A stretch of 64,000 nt of DNA, from contig NC_092236.1 of the NCBI RefSeq assembly GCF_036320965.1, positions 16,909,518-16,973,517 on the forward strand. The letters are read 5' to 3'. Positions 63,661 to 64,000 of the stretch are shown here, in pieces. The DNA is from Panulirus ornatus (Eukaryota > Arthropoda > Malacostraca > Decapoda > Palinuridae). Position numbers and translations under genes: made by a program. The notes under the pieces are model-generated. The model was not told the origin of the DNA, made no database searches, and saw only the letters and a program-made list of their open reading frames with translations. The stretch's first letter is position 1. Every line of letters begins with the position of its first letter.

Positions 63661-63708
63661 TGGCACAGCATGTTTCGTGGAGACAATCCACCTCATCATC
63701 AGGTGCCA
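63661..63708 (-). ncRNA. Hammerhead-like nested stem motif (probably degenerate)
   Basis: Minus strand, 5' to 3': TGGCAC (63708-63703), CTGATGA (63702-63696), TGAG, stem GTGGA-TTGTC-TCCAC (63691-63677), GAAAC (overlapping to 63672), ATGCT, GTGCCA (63666-63661). The outer six-base stem and the inner five-base stem bracket the CTGATGA and GAAA boxes in hammerhead order, as found in some Penelope-like and other retroelements. Against a working ribozyme: four extra bases before stem II, a very short or absent stem III, and a poor cleavage triplet. Confidence 0.35.
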
Positions 63709-63709
63709 G

Positions 63710-64000
63710 TACTTAACAAAGTTATTCAAATCCCAACATCACACTTGATTCCAGTCGTCCAACACCAATTCTTAAAGACTGTCTGCTTTGTCTGGCAGTA
63801 AACGTTGTAAGGGAGAGTGATTAAGGGGGTGGGGGTGTCACGTGGCGGGGGTTGACCTGGGTAGCTGGGTGTGCCTTGACAAACTTTTTCCTTCTTATGC
63901 TTTCGTGTTTTGTCAAGTTTCTCAAAATGATTTGGTTAACCAAATCATTACGAGAGCATAACACTGCGCTTACCACCACATCTCTCACTGACACCTTCAT
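63710..64000. other. Right end of window, no gene recognised
   Basis: AATGATTTGGTTAACCAAATCATT near 63927-63950 is a palindrome-like word pair (TGATTTGGTT/AACCAAATCA). Nothing else is supported. Confidence 0.5.

Overview
This window looks like non-genic nuclear DNA from a large, repeat-rich arthropod genome, most likely a decapod crustacean. The evidence is the very high density of long dinucleotide microsatellites (about 50 tracts, roughly 5 kb or 8% of the window by hand count), the many decayed LINE fragments, the absence of bacterial gene organisation, and the lack of any long open reading frame outside repeats. One LINE family and a short dispersed element resemble repeats I associate with lobsters and other decapods. 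That assignment is inference from memory, not a search result. Almost every long open frame is a translated microsatellite, minisatellite or retroelement relic. I recognise no intact host gene, tRNA, complete rRNA gene or CRISPR array.

Layout. 1-365: 3' end of a decayed LINE. 1.8-10 kb: microsatellites, one 237-bp short dispersed element (5239-5475) between two (TA)n arrays, and three tandem minisatellites (43, 50 and 22 bp units). 10.9-11.6 kb: a Jockey-type LINE tail (minus strand) next to another relic of the first LINE family. 12-19 kb: mostly unique AT-rich DNA. 19.6-24.5 kb: the centrepiece, two adjacent copies of the same LINE. The second is the better preserved and shows the end of an endonuclease domain, a reverse transcriptase with an FADD box, a C-terminal tail and a 3' UTR. 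25-31 kb: a perfect hairpin, a possible first exon, a 29-bp minisatellite and a LINE fragment. 31.5-37 kb: a dispersed 21-bp motif, microsatellites and degenerate minisatellites. 40.3-40.8 kb: a minus-strand LINE relic. 43.8-44.4 and 46.3-46.9 kb: 37-bp and 51-bp minisatellites. 48.8-49.0 kb: the cleanest unexplained coding-like stretch, ending in a stop. 49.0-50.0 kb: a truncated short element and a Jockey-type RT relic. 57-58.3 kb: the best 21-bp array, then a CR1/L2-type LINE relic. 60-63 kb: two short exon-like segments with splice-like borders. 63.66-63.71 kb: a hammerhead-like nested stem motif on the minus strand.

How the parts relate. The main LINE family has at least six copies here (1, 11.3, 19.6, 21.8, 31.0 and 40.3 kb). 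It ends in microsatellites and shares a core of about 25 bp at its 3' end with the short element, which suggests a LINE/SINE-like partnership. The 21-bp motif recurs at several loci with similar flanks, so it probably travels inside a larger repeat. All retroelement copies are broken by stops, frameshifts or truncation.
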